In this document: positions 51,547 through 60,145 of the stretch, one piece after another
How the letters are laid out: each line of letters opens with the position of its first letter
Position numbering within the stretch: position 1 is the first letter of the stretch
Origin: Brachybacterium sp. FME24
GTDB lineage: Bacteria > Actinomycetota > Actinomycetes > Actinomycetales > Dermabacteraceae
Direction: 5' to 3'
NCBI RefSeq assembly: GCF_014897705.1
Contig: NZ_JABUXV010000012.1
Span: 62,001 to 126,000 of the forward strand
DNA length: 64,000 nucleotides
Translations under genes and position numbers: made by a program
Notes under the pieces: generated by a model
Told to the model about the DNA's origin: nothing
Database searches by the model: none
What the model saw: only the letters and a program-made list of their open reading frames with translations

Positions 51547-52539
51547 TCAGAGCAGTCCGCGCACTCGTTCCACGATCGCCTCGGTGCTCACGCCGTAGCG
51601 ATCGTTGAGCGTGGGAAGGGCGCCGGCCTCGAGGAACTCGTCGGGCAGAGCGATCGGGGTGATCTTCTCTCCCAGGCCGTGGCTCGCAACGGTCCGGGCC
51701 ACGGTGTCGAACAGGCCTCCCACCACGGAATGGTTCTCCGCGGTGAGGACCAGGCGGCCCTTGCCGAGCTGTGCGAGCAGGGCCTGTTCATCGAAGGGCT
51801 TGATGGTGGGGGAGTGCAGCACCGCCACGCCGATGCCGTCCTTCTCGAGCTCCTTGGCGGCATCCAGGACCCGTTCGGTCATCAGGCCGCTGGAGACGAC
51901 CAGGACGTCCGCGCCATCGCGCAGGAGCTTGGCCTTGCCGAGCTCGAACGTGTAGTCGTACTCGTCGAGCACAGCAGGCACCTTGCCGCGCAGAAGGCGC
52001 AGGTAGGTGGGGCCCTCCGACGCGGCGAGCTGCGGGACGGCCTGCTGGATGTCGATCGCGTCGCAGGGGTCCACGATGGTCAGGTTCGGCACGGCGCGCA
52101 GGATCGCGAGGTCGTCGGTGGCCGCGTGCGAGGGCCCGTACCCGGTGGTCAGACCGGGCAGCGCGCACACCAGGTTGACGTTGAGATTCGCCTCGGCGAT
52201 GTCGAGCAGCAGGAAGTCGTAGGCGCGACGGGTGGCGAACACCGAGTAGGTGGAGGCGAACGGAACATAGCCTTCCATCGCGAGACCGGTGGCTGCACCG
52301 ACCAGAGCCTGCTCGGCCATCCCGATCTGGTAGAACCGCTCGGGCATCGCGTCGCGGAAGATGTGCAGGTCGGTGTACTTCGCGAGGTCCGCCGAGAGGC
52401 CGACGATCCGTTCGTCCTGCTGTGCGGCCTCGACCAGGGCGTGGCCCAGCGGCGCGGAGACGGTGCGCTGACCGGACTTGGCGAGGTCGGCGCTCATCGC
52501 CCCGGAGCGGAGGTTCTGGGTGGGGGGTGTCTGATTCAT
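51547..52539 (-). CDS. Transketolase, C-terminal subunit
   Basis: A 330-residue half-transketolase carrying the pyrimidine-binding and C-terminal domains (DERIVGLSADLAKYTDLHIFRD; FYQIGMAEQALVGAATGLAMEGYVPFASTYSVF, whose Glu in the GMAEQ segment activates thiamine diphosphate; GPSHAATDDLAILRAVPNLTIVDP). It works only with the N-terminal subunit encoded just upstream. The ATG overlaps that gene's stop (ATGA). Split transketolases move two-carbon units between ketoses and aldoses, here probably in a dedicated sugar pathway. Confidence 0.92.
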   Translation of the reverse strand: MNQTPPTQNLRSGAMSADLAKSGQRTVSAPLGHALVEAAQQDERIVGLSADLAKYTDLHIFRDAMPERFYQIGMAEQALVGAATGLAMEGYVPFASTYSVFATRRAYDFLLLDIAEANLNVNLVCALPGLTTGYGPSHAATDDLAILRAVPNLTIVDPCDAIDIQQAVPQLAASEGPTYLRLLRGKVPAVLDEYDYTFELGKAKLLRDGADVLVVSSGLMTERVLDAAKELEKDGIGVAVLHSPTIKPFDEQALLAQLGKGRLVLTAENHSVVGGLFDTVARTVASHGLGEKITPIALPDEFLEAGALPTLNDRYGVSTEAIVERVRGLL

Positions 52540-53420
52540 CGTCCCGTGGTCTCCTTCAGCGCCTCGTGGCTCTCGGACAGCTTCTCGTGGGCCTGCGCCC
52601 ATTCCTCCTCGGTGACCTTCATGAAGTGCAGCTTCTCCCGCTCCTCGAGGAAGTCGACGCCCTTGCCGAGCGTGGTGTCGACGATCAGCACGCGGGGCCG
52701 CGGGTCGTCGGTCTCGCGCAGCGCGATGAGGTTCTCCAGCAGTGCGGGCACGTCGTGGCCGTCGCAGCGGCGGGCAAACCACCCGAAGGACTCGAACTTC
52801 TCGGTGACCGGCTCCATCGACAGCGTCTGGGTGGACTTGCCGTCGGCCTGCTGGTCGTTGAAGTCGACGATCGCGATGAGGTTGTCGAGGCCGTGGTGGG
52901 CGGCCACAGCGGCGGCTTCCCAGGTCGACCCCTCGCCGAGCTCACCGTCGGAGAGCAGGTTGTACACGAAGCGGTCGGACCCCTTGCGCTTCAGGCCCAT
53001 GGCCACACCGTTCGCGATCCCGAGGCCGTGTCCGAGCGAACCGCCCGAGATCTCGACGCCCGGGGTGTAGGTGCGCATCGAGGACATCGGGAAGCGGGAG
53101 TCGTCGCTCGCGTAGGTCTGCAGCTCCTCGACCGGGAAGAACTTCGCCTCCGTCAGCGCCGCGTAGAGGGCGAGGGCGTAGTGGCCGATGGACAGCTGGA
53201 AGCGATCGCGGTCCTCGCTCTCGGGGTCCAGCGGATCCAGGTGCAGCTGGTCGGCGTACAGCACGGCCAGCACGTCGGCGATGTCGAGGGCCTGGCCGAT
53301 GTAGCCCTGGCCCTGCACCTCCGCCTGGATCAGCGCGTACTGGCGGATGCGGTAGGCGGCCTCGCGGATGCGAAGGATCCGCTCCGGATCCAGCGGCGGC
53401 TGAGTGGACGTCACAGTCAT
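52536..53420 (-). CDS. Transketolase, N-terminal subunit
   Basis: A 294-residue thiamine-diphosphate-binding half (PP domain). The cofactor motif SDGELGEGSTWEAAAVAAHHGLDNLIAIVDFN and GGSLGHGLGIANGVAMGLK are clear. Start ATG overlaps the regulator stop by four bases and its own end overlaps the C-terminal subunit, so regulator and both subunits are one coupled operon. The order regulator, N-half, C-half suggests feedback by the substrate. No sugar kinase is encoded nearby. Confidence 0.93.
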   Translation of the reverse strand: MTVTSTQPPLDPERILRIREAAYRIRQYALIQAEVQGQGYIGQALDIADVLAVLYADQLHLDPLDPESEDRDRFQLSIGHYALALYAALTEAKFFPVEELQTYASDDSRFPMSSMRTYTPGVEISGGSLGHGLGIANGVAMGLKRKGSDRFVYNLLSDGELGEGSTWEAAAVAAHHGLDNLIAIVDFNDQQADGKSTQTLSMEPVTEKFESFGWFARRCDGHDVPALLENLIALRETDDPRPRVLIVDTTLGKGVDFLEEREKLHFMKVTEEEWAQAHEKLSESHEALKETTGR

Positions 53421-54160
53421 TCTTCTCCTCGGGTGGTGGTCTCGGTCTTCGGGGACGGGGCGCGGGAGATGCGGCGCCAGCTGTCGAAGTGCTCGGCCAT
53501 CGCAGCGGCGACAGCCTCCCGGCGGCGCGAGCGCAGGGCGCGGGTGATCTCGAAGTGCACGGAGTCGCTCGCGAACATGGCGGGCACCTCGCCGCCGTTG
53601 GCCGCGATCTCCTTGCTGATCACCACGCGCCGTCGCTCCAGGAGCAGGTCATGCAGGGTGTGGTTCATGCCGCCCGCGATGTAGCTCATGATCGGGTTGC
53701 CGATGATCTCGAACAGGGCGATGTGGAAGGCATGATCGGCCTTCAGGCCGCCCACGAAATCGCGATTGGAGGAGGCATCGACCATCGCGTAGACGAGGTC
53801 CTCGAGGTCATGGATCTGCTTGTCGGTGACCCGTTCGACCATCCGTGGTGCGATGGCGACCTCGAGGATCTCCCGCGCCTCGGCGAGCTGGGAGATCGTC
53901 ACCATGCCGGCCCGCAGCATCAACTCGAACACATTGCCGCTGCCACCGTCGAAGGATGCGGTGACCAGGATGTTGCCGTGCCCCTGCACCTTCTTGAGCA
54001 TGCCGAGCATCTGCAGGCCGGAGAGCCGCTCCCGCACCCGGGCCCGCGACATGCCGCTGACTTCGGCGAGCCGACGTTCGGTGGGTATCAGGATGCCGCC
54101 CTCGACAGCGGTGCCCTCGGTGACGAGGCTGTCGAGGAACTCGAGAGTCTCAGCGTCCAC
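53417..54160 (-). CDS. FadR-type GntR-family regulator
   Basis: A 247-residue regulator: winged helix (about 15-70, ILIPTERRLAEVSGMSRARVRERLSGLQMLGML) and an all-helical FCD effector domain (about 85-235, with LAEAREILEVAIAPRM and the metal-ligand-like DHAFHIALFEIIGNPIM and HFEITRALRSRR). GTG at 54160 follows AAGGAGGTCAG. FCD regulators sense carboxylate or sugar-acid effectors. It should repress both its own operon and the divergent SDR/isomerase/TRAP genes through TGGTCNGACCA sites in the 415-base spacer. Confidence 0.92.
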   Translation of the reverse strand: MDAETLEFLDSLVTEGTAVEGGILIPTERRLAEVSGMSRARVRERLSGLQMLGMLKKVQGHGNILVTASFDGGSGNVFELMLRAGMVTISQLAEAREILEVAIAPRMVERVTDKQIHDLEDLVYAMVDASSNRDFVGGLKADHAFHIALFEIIGNPIMSYIAGGMNHTLHDLLLERRRVVISKEIAANGGEVPAMFASDSVHFEITRALRSRRREAVAAAMAEHFDSWRRISRAPSPKTETTTRGEE

Positions 54161-54575
54161 CTGACCTCCTTCGGTCGGCGTCGTGGCGGGCCTGCGTGGC
54201 GTGATCGGCCGGAATCCGGTGGTGGCGCCGTCGATGTGGGGATGATGCAAGCACGCGCCGTCAGGGCGGGCAATCACCGTGCGCCTCACCGGCCGTCGGC
54301 CGACGAAGATCAGTGCAGGTCAGAGGGGGAGGCCGAGCCACAGGAATTGGTCGACCATTCTGTCACGGGTGGCCGGGAGGTGAACCTCGGGTCCCGCCGG
54401 GAGAAGTGGTCTGACCAATAAAGCGGCACTTTTGGGTCCCTGAGCAGGACTGTTGTGTCGAGACCTGGGTCACGGGGGCCGCCGGCAGTTGTCCGACCAT
54501 TCGATCGCTCATAGCGTCTGCTCGATCCGACCCGGGCCGAGCGCCCATCCACACCGACGTGAGGGAAGTGCACCG
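54161..54575. promoter_or_regulatory. Divergent control region with three FadR-type operators
   Basis: No gene is present. Three related palindromes occur: TGGTCGACCA (54348-54357), TGGTCTGACCA (54407-54417) and TTGTCCGACCA (54489-54499). They match the TNGTNNNACNA style of FadR-subfamily sites. On the minus strand a possible promoter TTCACC-N16-CAGAAT ends next to the first palindrome. An extra TTTATT box lies near the second. Confidence 0.7.
54489..54517 (+). promoter_or_regulatory. Promoter of the SDR/isomerase/TRAP genes
   Basis: TTGTCC (54489-54494), an exact 17-bp spacer, TAGCGT (54512-54517), the same form as the ROK promoter. The third FadR-type palindrome covers its -35 hexamer, so bound regulator would block RNA polymerase. 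Confidence 0.75.
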
Positions 54576-55352
54576 ATGCACACACAGCCCGCTGGCAGCC
54601 AGGCCAGAACAGCAGTCATCACCGGCGGCGCCGGCCCCCGCAGCATCGGTCGCGCCACCGCCGCCCGCTATGCCCGCGAGGGCTGGGCCGTGGCGATCCT
54701 CGACCTCGACGGAGACGGCGCCCGCACTCTCGCCGGCGAGCTCGCTGCCGAGCACGGTATCGCCGCCCAGGGGTACGCCCTCGACGTCACCGACTCCGCC
54801 GCGGTCAACGAGGTCGCCGCGCAGATCGCGGACTCGGACCTTCCGCCCGTCGGCGCGCTCGCGAACATCGCCGGCATCCCCTCCCCGGTCCCGTTCCTGG
54901 ACGTCGACGACGCACTGTGGGACAAGGTCATCGCCGTGAACCTGACCGGTTCCTTCTACACCTGCCGCGCCTTCCTGCCGGCCATGCTCGAGGGCGGCTA
55001 CGGCCGCATCGTGAACATGTCCTCGGTGTCCGCGCAGCAGGGCGGCGGGGTGTTCTCCAAGACCCCGTACTCCGCGGCGAAGGCAGGCGTGCTGGGCCTG
55101 ACCCGATCGCTCGCCCGCGAGATGGCCCCGGAGGGCGTCACCGTCAACGCCGTCTCCCCGGGCGCCGCCGACACCAACATCCGCGGCAACACCACCGAGG
55201 AGTCGGAGGCGGCGCTGTCGGCCTCGATCCCGATGGGCCGCCAGGCCACGGCCGACGAGATCGCCGCGCTCGTGGTGTGGCTCTCGAGCGAGGACGCCGG
55301 CTACATCACCGGCACCACCCAGGCCATCAACGGCGGCGCGTACATCTCATGA
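54576..55352 (+). CDS. SDR-family NAD(P)-dependent oxidoreductase
   Basis: A 258-residue classical SDR. Cofactor motif TGGAGPRSIG (16-25) has the longer spacing typical of one subset; the catalytic set is Ser149/Ser150, Tyr165 and Lys169 (SKTPYSAAK), with NIAG at 97-100. It should oxidise or reduce a hydroxyl of the sugar or sugar acid imported by the TRAP system. ATG at 54576 follows GAGGGAAGTG. Its stop overlaps the next gene's start (ATGA), linking it to the isomerase. Confidence 0.93.
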   Translation: MHTQPAGSQARTAVITGGAGPRSIGRATAARYAREGWAVAILDLDGDGARTLAGELAAEHGIAAQGYALDVTDSAAVNEVAAQIADSDLPPVGALANIAGIPSPVPFLDVDDALWDKVIAVNLTGSFYTCRAFLPAMLEGGYGRIVNMSSVSAQQGGGVFSKTPYSAAKAGVLGLTRSLAREMAPEGVTVNAVSPGAADTNIRGNTTEESEAALSASIPMGRQATADEIAALVVWLSSEDAGYITGTTQAINGGAYIS

Positions 55353-56179
55353 CGACTCCCACCGCGCGCGTCGGCCTCTCGACGATCTCGTTCCGGCACC
55401 GCCCGCTGGCGGAGGCGCTGCGGCTGATCGCGGAGACGGGTGCGCGCGAGATCGACCTGGGTGCGATCCCGGACGTCACCGACCACGTGCCGGTTCCGTT
55501 CGACGGGGAGCCAGCGGATTACGTCCGGGCGATCGAGGCGGCAGGCCTGCGAGCGGGAGCGGTCAACACCGATCCGGGAGACCTCAACGACCCGGAGCTG
55601 TCCGCGCAGTCGCTCACGGCGGTGATCGAGCCGCTGGTGCGGCTCGCCGCAGCCCTCGGGGCAGCGCTCATCGTGCCGGCCGGCCGCGCCGATCACGCCC
55701 CGGTCCTGGACCACGAGACTGACCTGGACAGGATCGCCGAGAATCTCGGCCTGATCTCGCGACTCTGCGCGACGCACCAGGTGCGGCTGCTGGTGGAGGT
55801 GCTGCACCACCGCCGGTACGTCCACACCGTGGCCGACGCCGACGCGCTGCTGGCACGCTGCGCTCCCGAGCAGTTCGGCGTGCTCTTCGACGTCTCCCAC
55901 GTGGTGGCCTCGGCCGAGGACCCACTGGCCTGGGCCCACCACCTCGGGGACCGCATCGAGCGTGTCCACCTGCGCGACGCCGTACCCGGAGACCTCAACC
56001 TCTCCCTGGGCGCCGGCGACGTGGACTTCCCGGCACTGGTGGGGACCCTCGAGGACCAGGGCTTCACCGGCACCTACATCCTCGAACTGGAGACCCATGA
56101 CGTGGCGGAGGAGGACCGCGAGCAGGACGTGCGACGCAGTCGCATCGAGATCGCCGAACTGCTCGAGCCGACTCTCTGA
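55349..56179 (+). CDS. Sugar (phosphate) isomerase/epimerase, AP endonuclease 2 fold
   Basis: A 276-residue TIM-barrel protein of the xylose-isomerase-like superfamily. Metal ligands appear as Glu in LLVEVLHH, Asp in VLFDVSHV, the HLRD segment and Glu in YILELETHD, the layout of hydroxypyruvate isomerase, tagatose epimerase and similar enzymes. Overlaps the SDR stop by four bases. Together they would turn a sugar into a ketose suitable for the split transketolase. No phosphate-specific loop can be identified, so whether the substrate is phosphorylated is unclear. Confidence 0.88.
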   Translation: MTTPTARVGLSTISFRHRPLAEALRLIAETGAREIDLGAIPDVTDHVPVPFDGEPADYVRAIEAAGLRAGAVNTDPGDLNDPELSAQSLTAVIEPLVRLAAALGAALIVPAGRADHAPVLDHETDLDRIAENLGLISRLCATHQVRLLVEVLHHRRYVHTVADADALLARCAPEQFGVLFDVSHVVASAEDPLAWAHHLGDRIERVHLRDAVPGDLNLSLGAGDVDFPALVGTLEDQGFTGTYILELETHDVAEEDREQDVRRSRIEIAELLEPTL

Positions 56180-56221
56180 GCCCCGATGCTCTGAGGCCCA
56201 GTCCACTCAGACCCCGCCGCC

Positions 56222-56238
56222 CGGTGGCCGGACCACCG
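56222..56238. repeat. Small hairpin between isomerase and TRAP genes
   Basis: CGGTGG-CCGGA-CCACCG in the 162-base gap ahead of the TRAP binding-protein gene. No separate promoter is evident; perhaps a processing site. Confidence 0.35.
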
Positions 56239-56341
56239 CAACGGCCCTGAGCATGCCTCCCCGCCGCTCCGACGCTCCGTCGGCCCGGCCCACCGCGACC
56301 CCAGGGACTGCAACGACGCTCCCTGCCCCCAGGAGGAACCC

Positions 56342-57391
56342 ATGACCCTTCCACGATCCCCGGGCCGCCGCGATCTTCTGCGCGGCGCCGCCCTGGCCGG
56401 ACTCGCCGGCGTCGGCCTCAGTGCCTGCGCCGGAGGCGACGGCCCCCGCCGCACCGACTCGGTGCGCATCATCCTCGGCCACGGCGCCGCCCCCGGGAAT
56501 CCCCGGTCCGAGGGAGCTCTGGCCTTCCAGCGACTGGTCTCCGAGAAGTCCGGCGGCGAGGTCGAGATCCAGATCCTCGGTCAGGAATCGGTGGGCAGCG
56601 ACACGGAGATGATGGTCTCCGTCGCCGCCGGCACCTTGGACATGTCGATCAACTCGCAAGGACCCTTCGCCTCGTACGTGCCGGAGGCCGCTCTGGTCGG
56701 TCTTCCTTTCCTGTTCGAGACGTCCGAGCACGCTTACCAGGTGCTCGATGGCCGCATCCAGGAAAGCATCGCGACCAGGGCCGAGGAGAAGGGCTTCCAC
56801 GTGCTCGACTTCTGGGACAACGGCATGCGCGACATCACCAACTCGGTGCGACCGATCGACAACCCCGAGGACCTCGCCGGGCTGAAGATCCGTACCCCCG
56901 ACGACACCATGACCATCGACATCTTCCGCGAGCTGGGCGCCAACCCGACCCCGATGGCCTTCGGCGAGCTGTACCTGGGCTTGCGCCAGGGAGCGGTCGA
57001 CGGTCAGGAGAACCCGGTGGTCAACATCTTCAGCTCCTCCCTGCAGGAGGTGCAGTCGCACCTGGCGGTGACCGGCCACAAGTACGAGATGAACCCCTTC
57101 GTCATGTCCACCTCCCGCTGGGAGAACCTCGATACGAACATCCGCACCCTCATCGAGGAGGCCTCGGTGGAGGCGCTGGCGGAGCAGCGGAGCCTGATGC
57201 TCGAGCAGAGCACGGAGATCTACGCGGAGTTCGAGGAGATCCTCGAGGTCACGCATCCCGATCGGACGGTGTTCCGCGAGGCCACCGCCCCGGTGTACGA
57301 CCGCTGGCAGCAGGCGCATCCGGACTTCTTCGACGAGATCACCGCCGCTGCCGACGACACCCGCGCCGAGCACGAGGAGCGTGCAGCATGA
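56342..57391 (+). CDS. TRAP transporter substrate-binding protein (DctP family)
   Basis: A 349-residue DctP-type receptor. Tat-like signal GRRDLLRGAALAGLAGVGLSAC gives a lipoprotein on Cys29. The mature domain includes RIILGHGAAPGNPRSEGALAFQRLVSEKSGGEVEIQILGQ and the conserved arginine/asparagine ligand region DLAGLKIRTPDDTM and GAVDGQENPVVNI. TRAP receptors bind sialic acids, sugar acids, C4-dicarboxylates or sulfonates through their carboxylate or similar group. AGGAGGAACCC precedes the ATG. The two membrane subunits follow with overlapping starts. Confidence 0.93.
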   Translation: MTLPRSPGRRDLLRGAALAGLAGVGLSACAGGDGPRRTDSVRIILGHGAAPGNPRSEGALAFQRLVSEKSGGEVEIQILGQESVGSDTEMMVSVAAGTLDMSINSQGPFASYVPEAALVGLPFLFETSEHAYQVLDGRIQESIATRAEEKGFHVLDFWDNGMRDITNSVRPIDNPEDLAGLKIRTPDDTMTIDIFRELGANPTPMAFGELYLGLRQGAVDGQENPVVNIFSSSLQEVQSHLAVTGHKYEMNPFVMSTSRWENLDTNIRTLIEEASVEALAEQRSLMLEQSTEIYAEFEEILEVTHPDRTVFREATAPVYDRWQQAHPDFFDEITAAADDTRAEHEERAA

Positions 57392-58071
57392 GCCGAACCT
57401 CCCCTGTCCCGCCCTCGGGCATCCAGCGCGATGCCGTCATCACCGAAGAGGACCTCGCGTCCCTCGACACCTCCGAGGGGCATTGCGACGACGCCTCGCC
57501 CGAGGAGCCGATCAACGCGGTCTGCGCGCGGATCGGTGGCTGGATCGCGATGATCGCCACCGTGATCATCGTGGTGCTGGTGACCGTCGCGGTGGTCATG
57601 CGCTACTTCCTGAACTCCTCGCTGCCGATCGCGGCGGAGGGTCCCACCTACCTCTTCCCCTGGCTGATCGCCGGCGGCGCCATCGTGGCGCAGGGCAGCC
57701 GCGGCCACATCGCGGTCGACGTCCTGGTCAGCAGGCTGACGGGTAAGGCCCAGGAACGGGCGCAGATCGCGATCTGGGCGTTCTCGACCCTGCTGCTGGC
57801 CTACCTCACCTACCTCGCGGTGTATCTGATCCCGCCGATGGCGGACCAGTCCACCCCGATCATGGGCTGGCCCCAGCTGGGCAGCTTCAGCGCCTTCATC
57901 GTGATGGTCGCCGTGATGGCTCTCCAAGCAGGTGCCCGCACCGTCCACTACATCCGTCACGGGGTGCCCGGAGAGGGCATCGGCGCCGCGCATCCGGGCG
58001 GCCCGGATGCTCCGTCCGCCCAGCACGACGGCCCGACGCAGGACTCGCCGAAGGAGAACCCCGGTGCTTGA
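57388..58071 (+). CDS. TRAP transporter small permease (DctQ family)
   Basis: A 227-residue membrane subunit with four helices (WIAMIATVIIVVLVTVAVVMRYFL, EGPTYLFPWLIAGGAIVAQG, AIWAFSTLLLAYLTYLAVYLIPP, FSAFIVMVAVMALQAG). The family signature SRGHIAVDVLVSRL is present. The N-terminal 55 residues and a Pro/Asp-rich C-terminus are cytoplasmic extensions. It overlaps the receptor gene by four bases and DctM by eight, and scaffolds DctM. Confidence 0.92.
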   Translation: MSRTSPVPPSGIQRDAVITEEDLASLDTSEGHCDDASPEEPINAVCARIGGWIAMIATVIIVVLVTVAVVMRYFLNSSLPIAAEGPTYLFPWLIAGGAIVAQGSRGHIAVDVLVSRLTGKAQERAQIAIWAFSTLLLAYLTYLAVYLIPPMADQSTPIMGWPQLGSFSAFIVMVAVMALQAGARTVHYIRHGVPGEGIGAAHPGGPDAPSAQHDGPTQDSPKENPGA

Positions 58072-59335
58072 AGCTCTTCTCGCAGTCGCCGTCTTCATCA
58101 TCCTGCTGCTGCTCGGCATCCCGGTCGCCTTCGCGATCATCGCGGGCGCCGTCGTCGGCCTGTTCGCCGTGGGCTCGCTGCCCATGGAAGGGCTCGCGCA
58201 GCAGTCGTTCAGCCCGGTGGGGGACTACTCCATCCTGGCCATCCCCTTCTTCATCCTCACCGCGGACCTGCTGTTCAGCGGCAAGCTCGGCGCGCAGGTG
58301 ATCGGCCTGGCCACTCGGGTGGTCGGCCGCCTGCGCGGTGGTGTGGGCATGACGAGCGTGCTGACCAACGCGGTCTTCGCCGGCATCTCCGGCTCCGCGG
58401 TGGCCGACGCCACCGGCATCGGCAAGGTGGTCATCCCGTGGACGAAACGGCTGGGCTACAGCGGCGGCTACGCCACCGCTGTCAATGCGTCCGCCTCCTC
58501 GCTCGGCGTGATCCTGCCGCCCTCGATCCCGATGATCCTGTTCGCCTCGGCCTCCGGTGCCTCGGTGGCGGCGGTGTTCACCGCCGGCATCGGCCCGGGC
58601 CTGCTCGGCGCGGCCCTGCTGCTGGTGGGCTGCTGGCTGGTGGCCTGGAAGGCCGGTTTCCCACGGGTCAAGGCGAAGTTCACCGCGAAGCGTCTGCTGA
58701 TCGATCTGCTGTTCGCAACCCCCGCGATCCTGATCCCGATCATCCTGATCCGCATCGTGCTGTTCACCGGTATCGCCACGGTGACCGAGGTGTCGGTGCT
58801 GGCAGTGCTGTACGCCCTCGGCGTGCGAGTGCTGCTCTACCGTGATCTGAACGTCGCACAGTTCAAGAAGGCACTGGTCAACTCGGCCTCCTCGAGTGCC
58901 GTGGTGCTGCTGCTGATCATGTTCTCCTCCGCGCTGGCGTGGCTGCTCACCATCCAGGAGGCCCCGCAGGCACTGGCGGAGACTCTCACCTCCACGCTGC
59001 AGGCGGACTGGCTGGTCATCCTCGCCATGATCCTGATCCTGCTGGTCGTCGGCATGTTCCTGGATATCTCGCCGGCGATCCTGCTGCTCACCCCGGTGAT
59101 GCTGCCGGTGGCGAACGCGATCGGGATGGACATGATCCACTTCGGCATCATCATGGTGGTGACCCTCGCGATGGGCCTGTACACCCCGCCGGTGGGGACC
59201 ACGCTGTTCATCTCGGCCTCGATCGGCAAGGTCCCGATCCTGGAAACGGCGCGGGCGCTGCTGCCGTTCTACGGGCTGGGACTGCTGGTGGTGTTCCTCG
59301 TGGCGTATCTGCCCGGACTGCTGTTCATCGTCTGA
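58064..59335 (+). CDS. TRAP transporter large permease (DctM family)
   Basis: A 423-residue, about 12-helix sodium-dependent permease. Family marks include VAVFIILLLLGIPVAFAIIAGAVVGLF, AGISGSAVADATGIGKVVIPWTKRLGYSGGYATAVNASASSLGVILPPSIPMI and YTPPVGTTLFISASIGKV. GTG at 58064 follows AAGGAGAACCCCG. This is the transport channel of the three-component system. A hairpin after the stop separates it from the convergent CvpA gene. Confidence 0.93.
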   Translation: MLEALLAVAVFIILLLLGIPVAFAIIAGAVVGLFAVGSLPMEGLAQQSFSPVGDYSILAIPFFILTADLLFSGKLGAQVIGLATRVVGRLRGGVGMTSVLTNAVFAGISGSAVADATGIGKVVIPWTKRLGYSGGYATAVNASASSLGVILPPSIPMILFASASGASVAAVFTAGIGPGLLGAALLLVGCWLVAWKAGFPRVKAKFTAKRLLIDLLFATPAILIPIILIRIVLFTGIATVTEVSVLAVLYALGVRVLLYRDLNVAQFKKALVNSASSSAVVLLLIMFSSALAWLLTIQEAPQALAETLTSTLQADWLVILAMILILLVVGMFLDISPAILLLTPVMLPVANAIGMDMIHFGIIMVVTLAMGLYTPPVGTTLFISASIGKVPILETARALLPFYGLGLLVVFLVAYLPGLLFIV

Positions 59336-59358
59336 CGCTCGGGCACAGAATCCGCAGC

Positions 59359-59388
59359 GGGGACGGCCCTCTCGAGGGGACCGTCCTC
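59359..59388. terminator. Shared hairpin between TRAP operon and CvpA gene
   Basis: GGGGACGGCCCTC (59359-59371), loop TCGA, GGGGACCGTCCTC (59376-59388), with three imperfect positions. It lies between two convergent genes and could stop transcription from both sides. Confidence 0.65.
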
Positions 59389-59485
59389 GCTGGAGGCGGA
59401 GAGGTCGGGCACTGCCGCTGTCTCCTGAGCTCCGGGTGAGGGATCTGCCCGGGGCTCGCGCACGCAACCGGATCCCGTCAGCGCG

Positions 59486-59959
59486 TCACTGAAGGCGTTC
59501 GAGCACCCCGTCCAGCAGCGCGGGAGTCGCCCGGTCCACGAACTGCAGCACGCGGGAGGAGTCCGCAGCCGGCGTGAGGGCGGGGACGTCGGATCCGGTG
59601 AGGACGGTCCCGGCCAGGAAGACGACGACCAGGCCGATCACCAGCCCGAGCACTCCGCCGAGGAGGCGGTCCACGATTCCCAGGTGGAGGCGATCGGCGC
59701 CGCGGCGCACCATGTGCCCGATCCTGCCGCCGACACCGCTGCCGATGAGAAGGAGCAGGACGAACGAACCGATCACGGCCACGCTGCGCCACGGTGGATC
59801 GATCGCGTCGGAGATGTGGGGCATCGCCCAGATGGCAGCGGCCGCTCCGGCGGCGAGGCCGAGCAACGCCCCGAGGGAGGCCGCGAAGCCCGAGCGCAGA
59901 CCGGAGGCGAGGGTACCCAGCAGGATCAGCACGATCACTGCGTCGACGATCCAGACCAT
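59486..59959 (-). CDS. CvpA-family membrane protein
   Basis: A 157-residue protein with four hydrophobic segments: VWIVDAVIVLILLGTLASGLRSGFAASLGALLGL and VAVIGSFVLLLLIGSGVG, then LLGGVLGLVIGLVVVFLAG. The actinobacterial family often fuses this domain to a serine protease; here only the membrane domain and a ~25-residue tail are present, so it is a stand-alone form. ATG at 59959 has GAAGGTGG upstream. CvpA proteins are linked to colicin V production and envelope stress in proteobacteria. Confidence 0.82.
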   Translation of the reverse strand: MVWIVDAVIVLILLGTLASGLRSGFAASLGALLGLAAGAAAAIWAMPHISDAIDPPWRSVAVIGSFVLLLLIGSGVGGRIGHMVRRGADRLHLGIVDRLLGGVLGLVIGLVVVFLAGTVLTGSDVPALTPAADSSRVLQFVDRATPALLDGVLERLQ

Positions 59960-60145
59960 CGGGCCACCTTCTTCTCGCGTCTGCCGGTCACGTGGGTGGG
60001 GGCATCCTGCCATGGCGAACCTGGATGGGTCGTGAGCCCCACTGTTCACCTCGACGACGTGGCACCAGGTTCCGCAAGGGAGGGCTTTCGTCCGGGCGGG
60101 AACGGAGGCATTGCCGCGGGTGCCGCCTCGTGCGAGCCTTGCGGT

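Noticed and set aside
51547-59335. Firm assignment to sulfoquinovose degradation by the sulfo-transketolase pathway
   Set aside because: Only the split transketolase and isomerase are shared in kind; no sulfoquinovosidase or other diagnostic gene is present. Retained only as one hypothesis.
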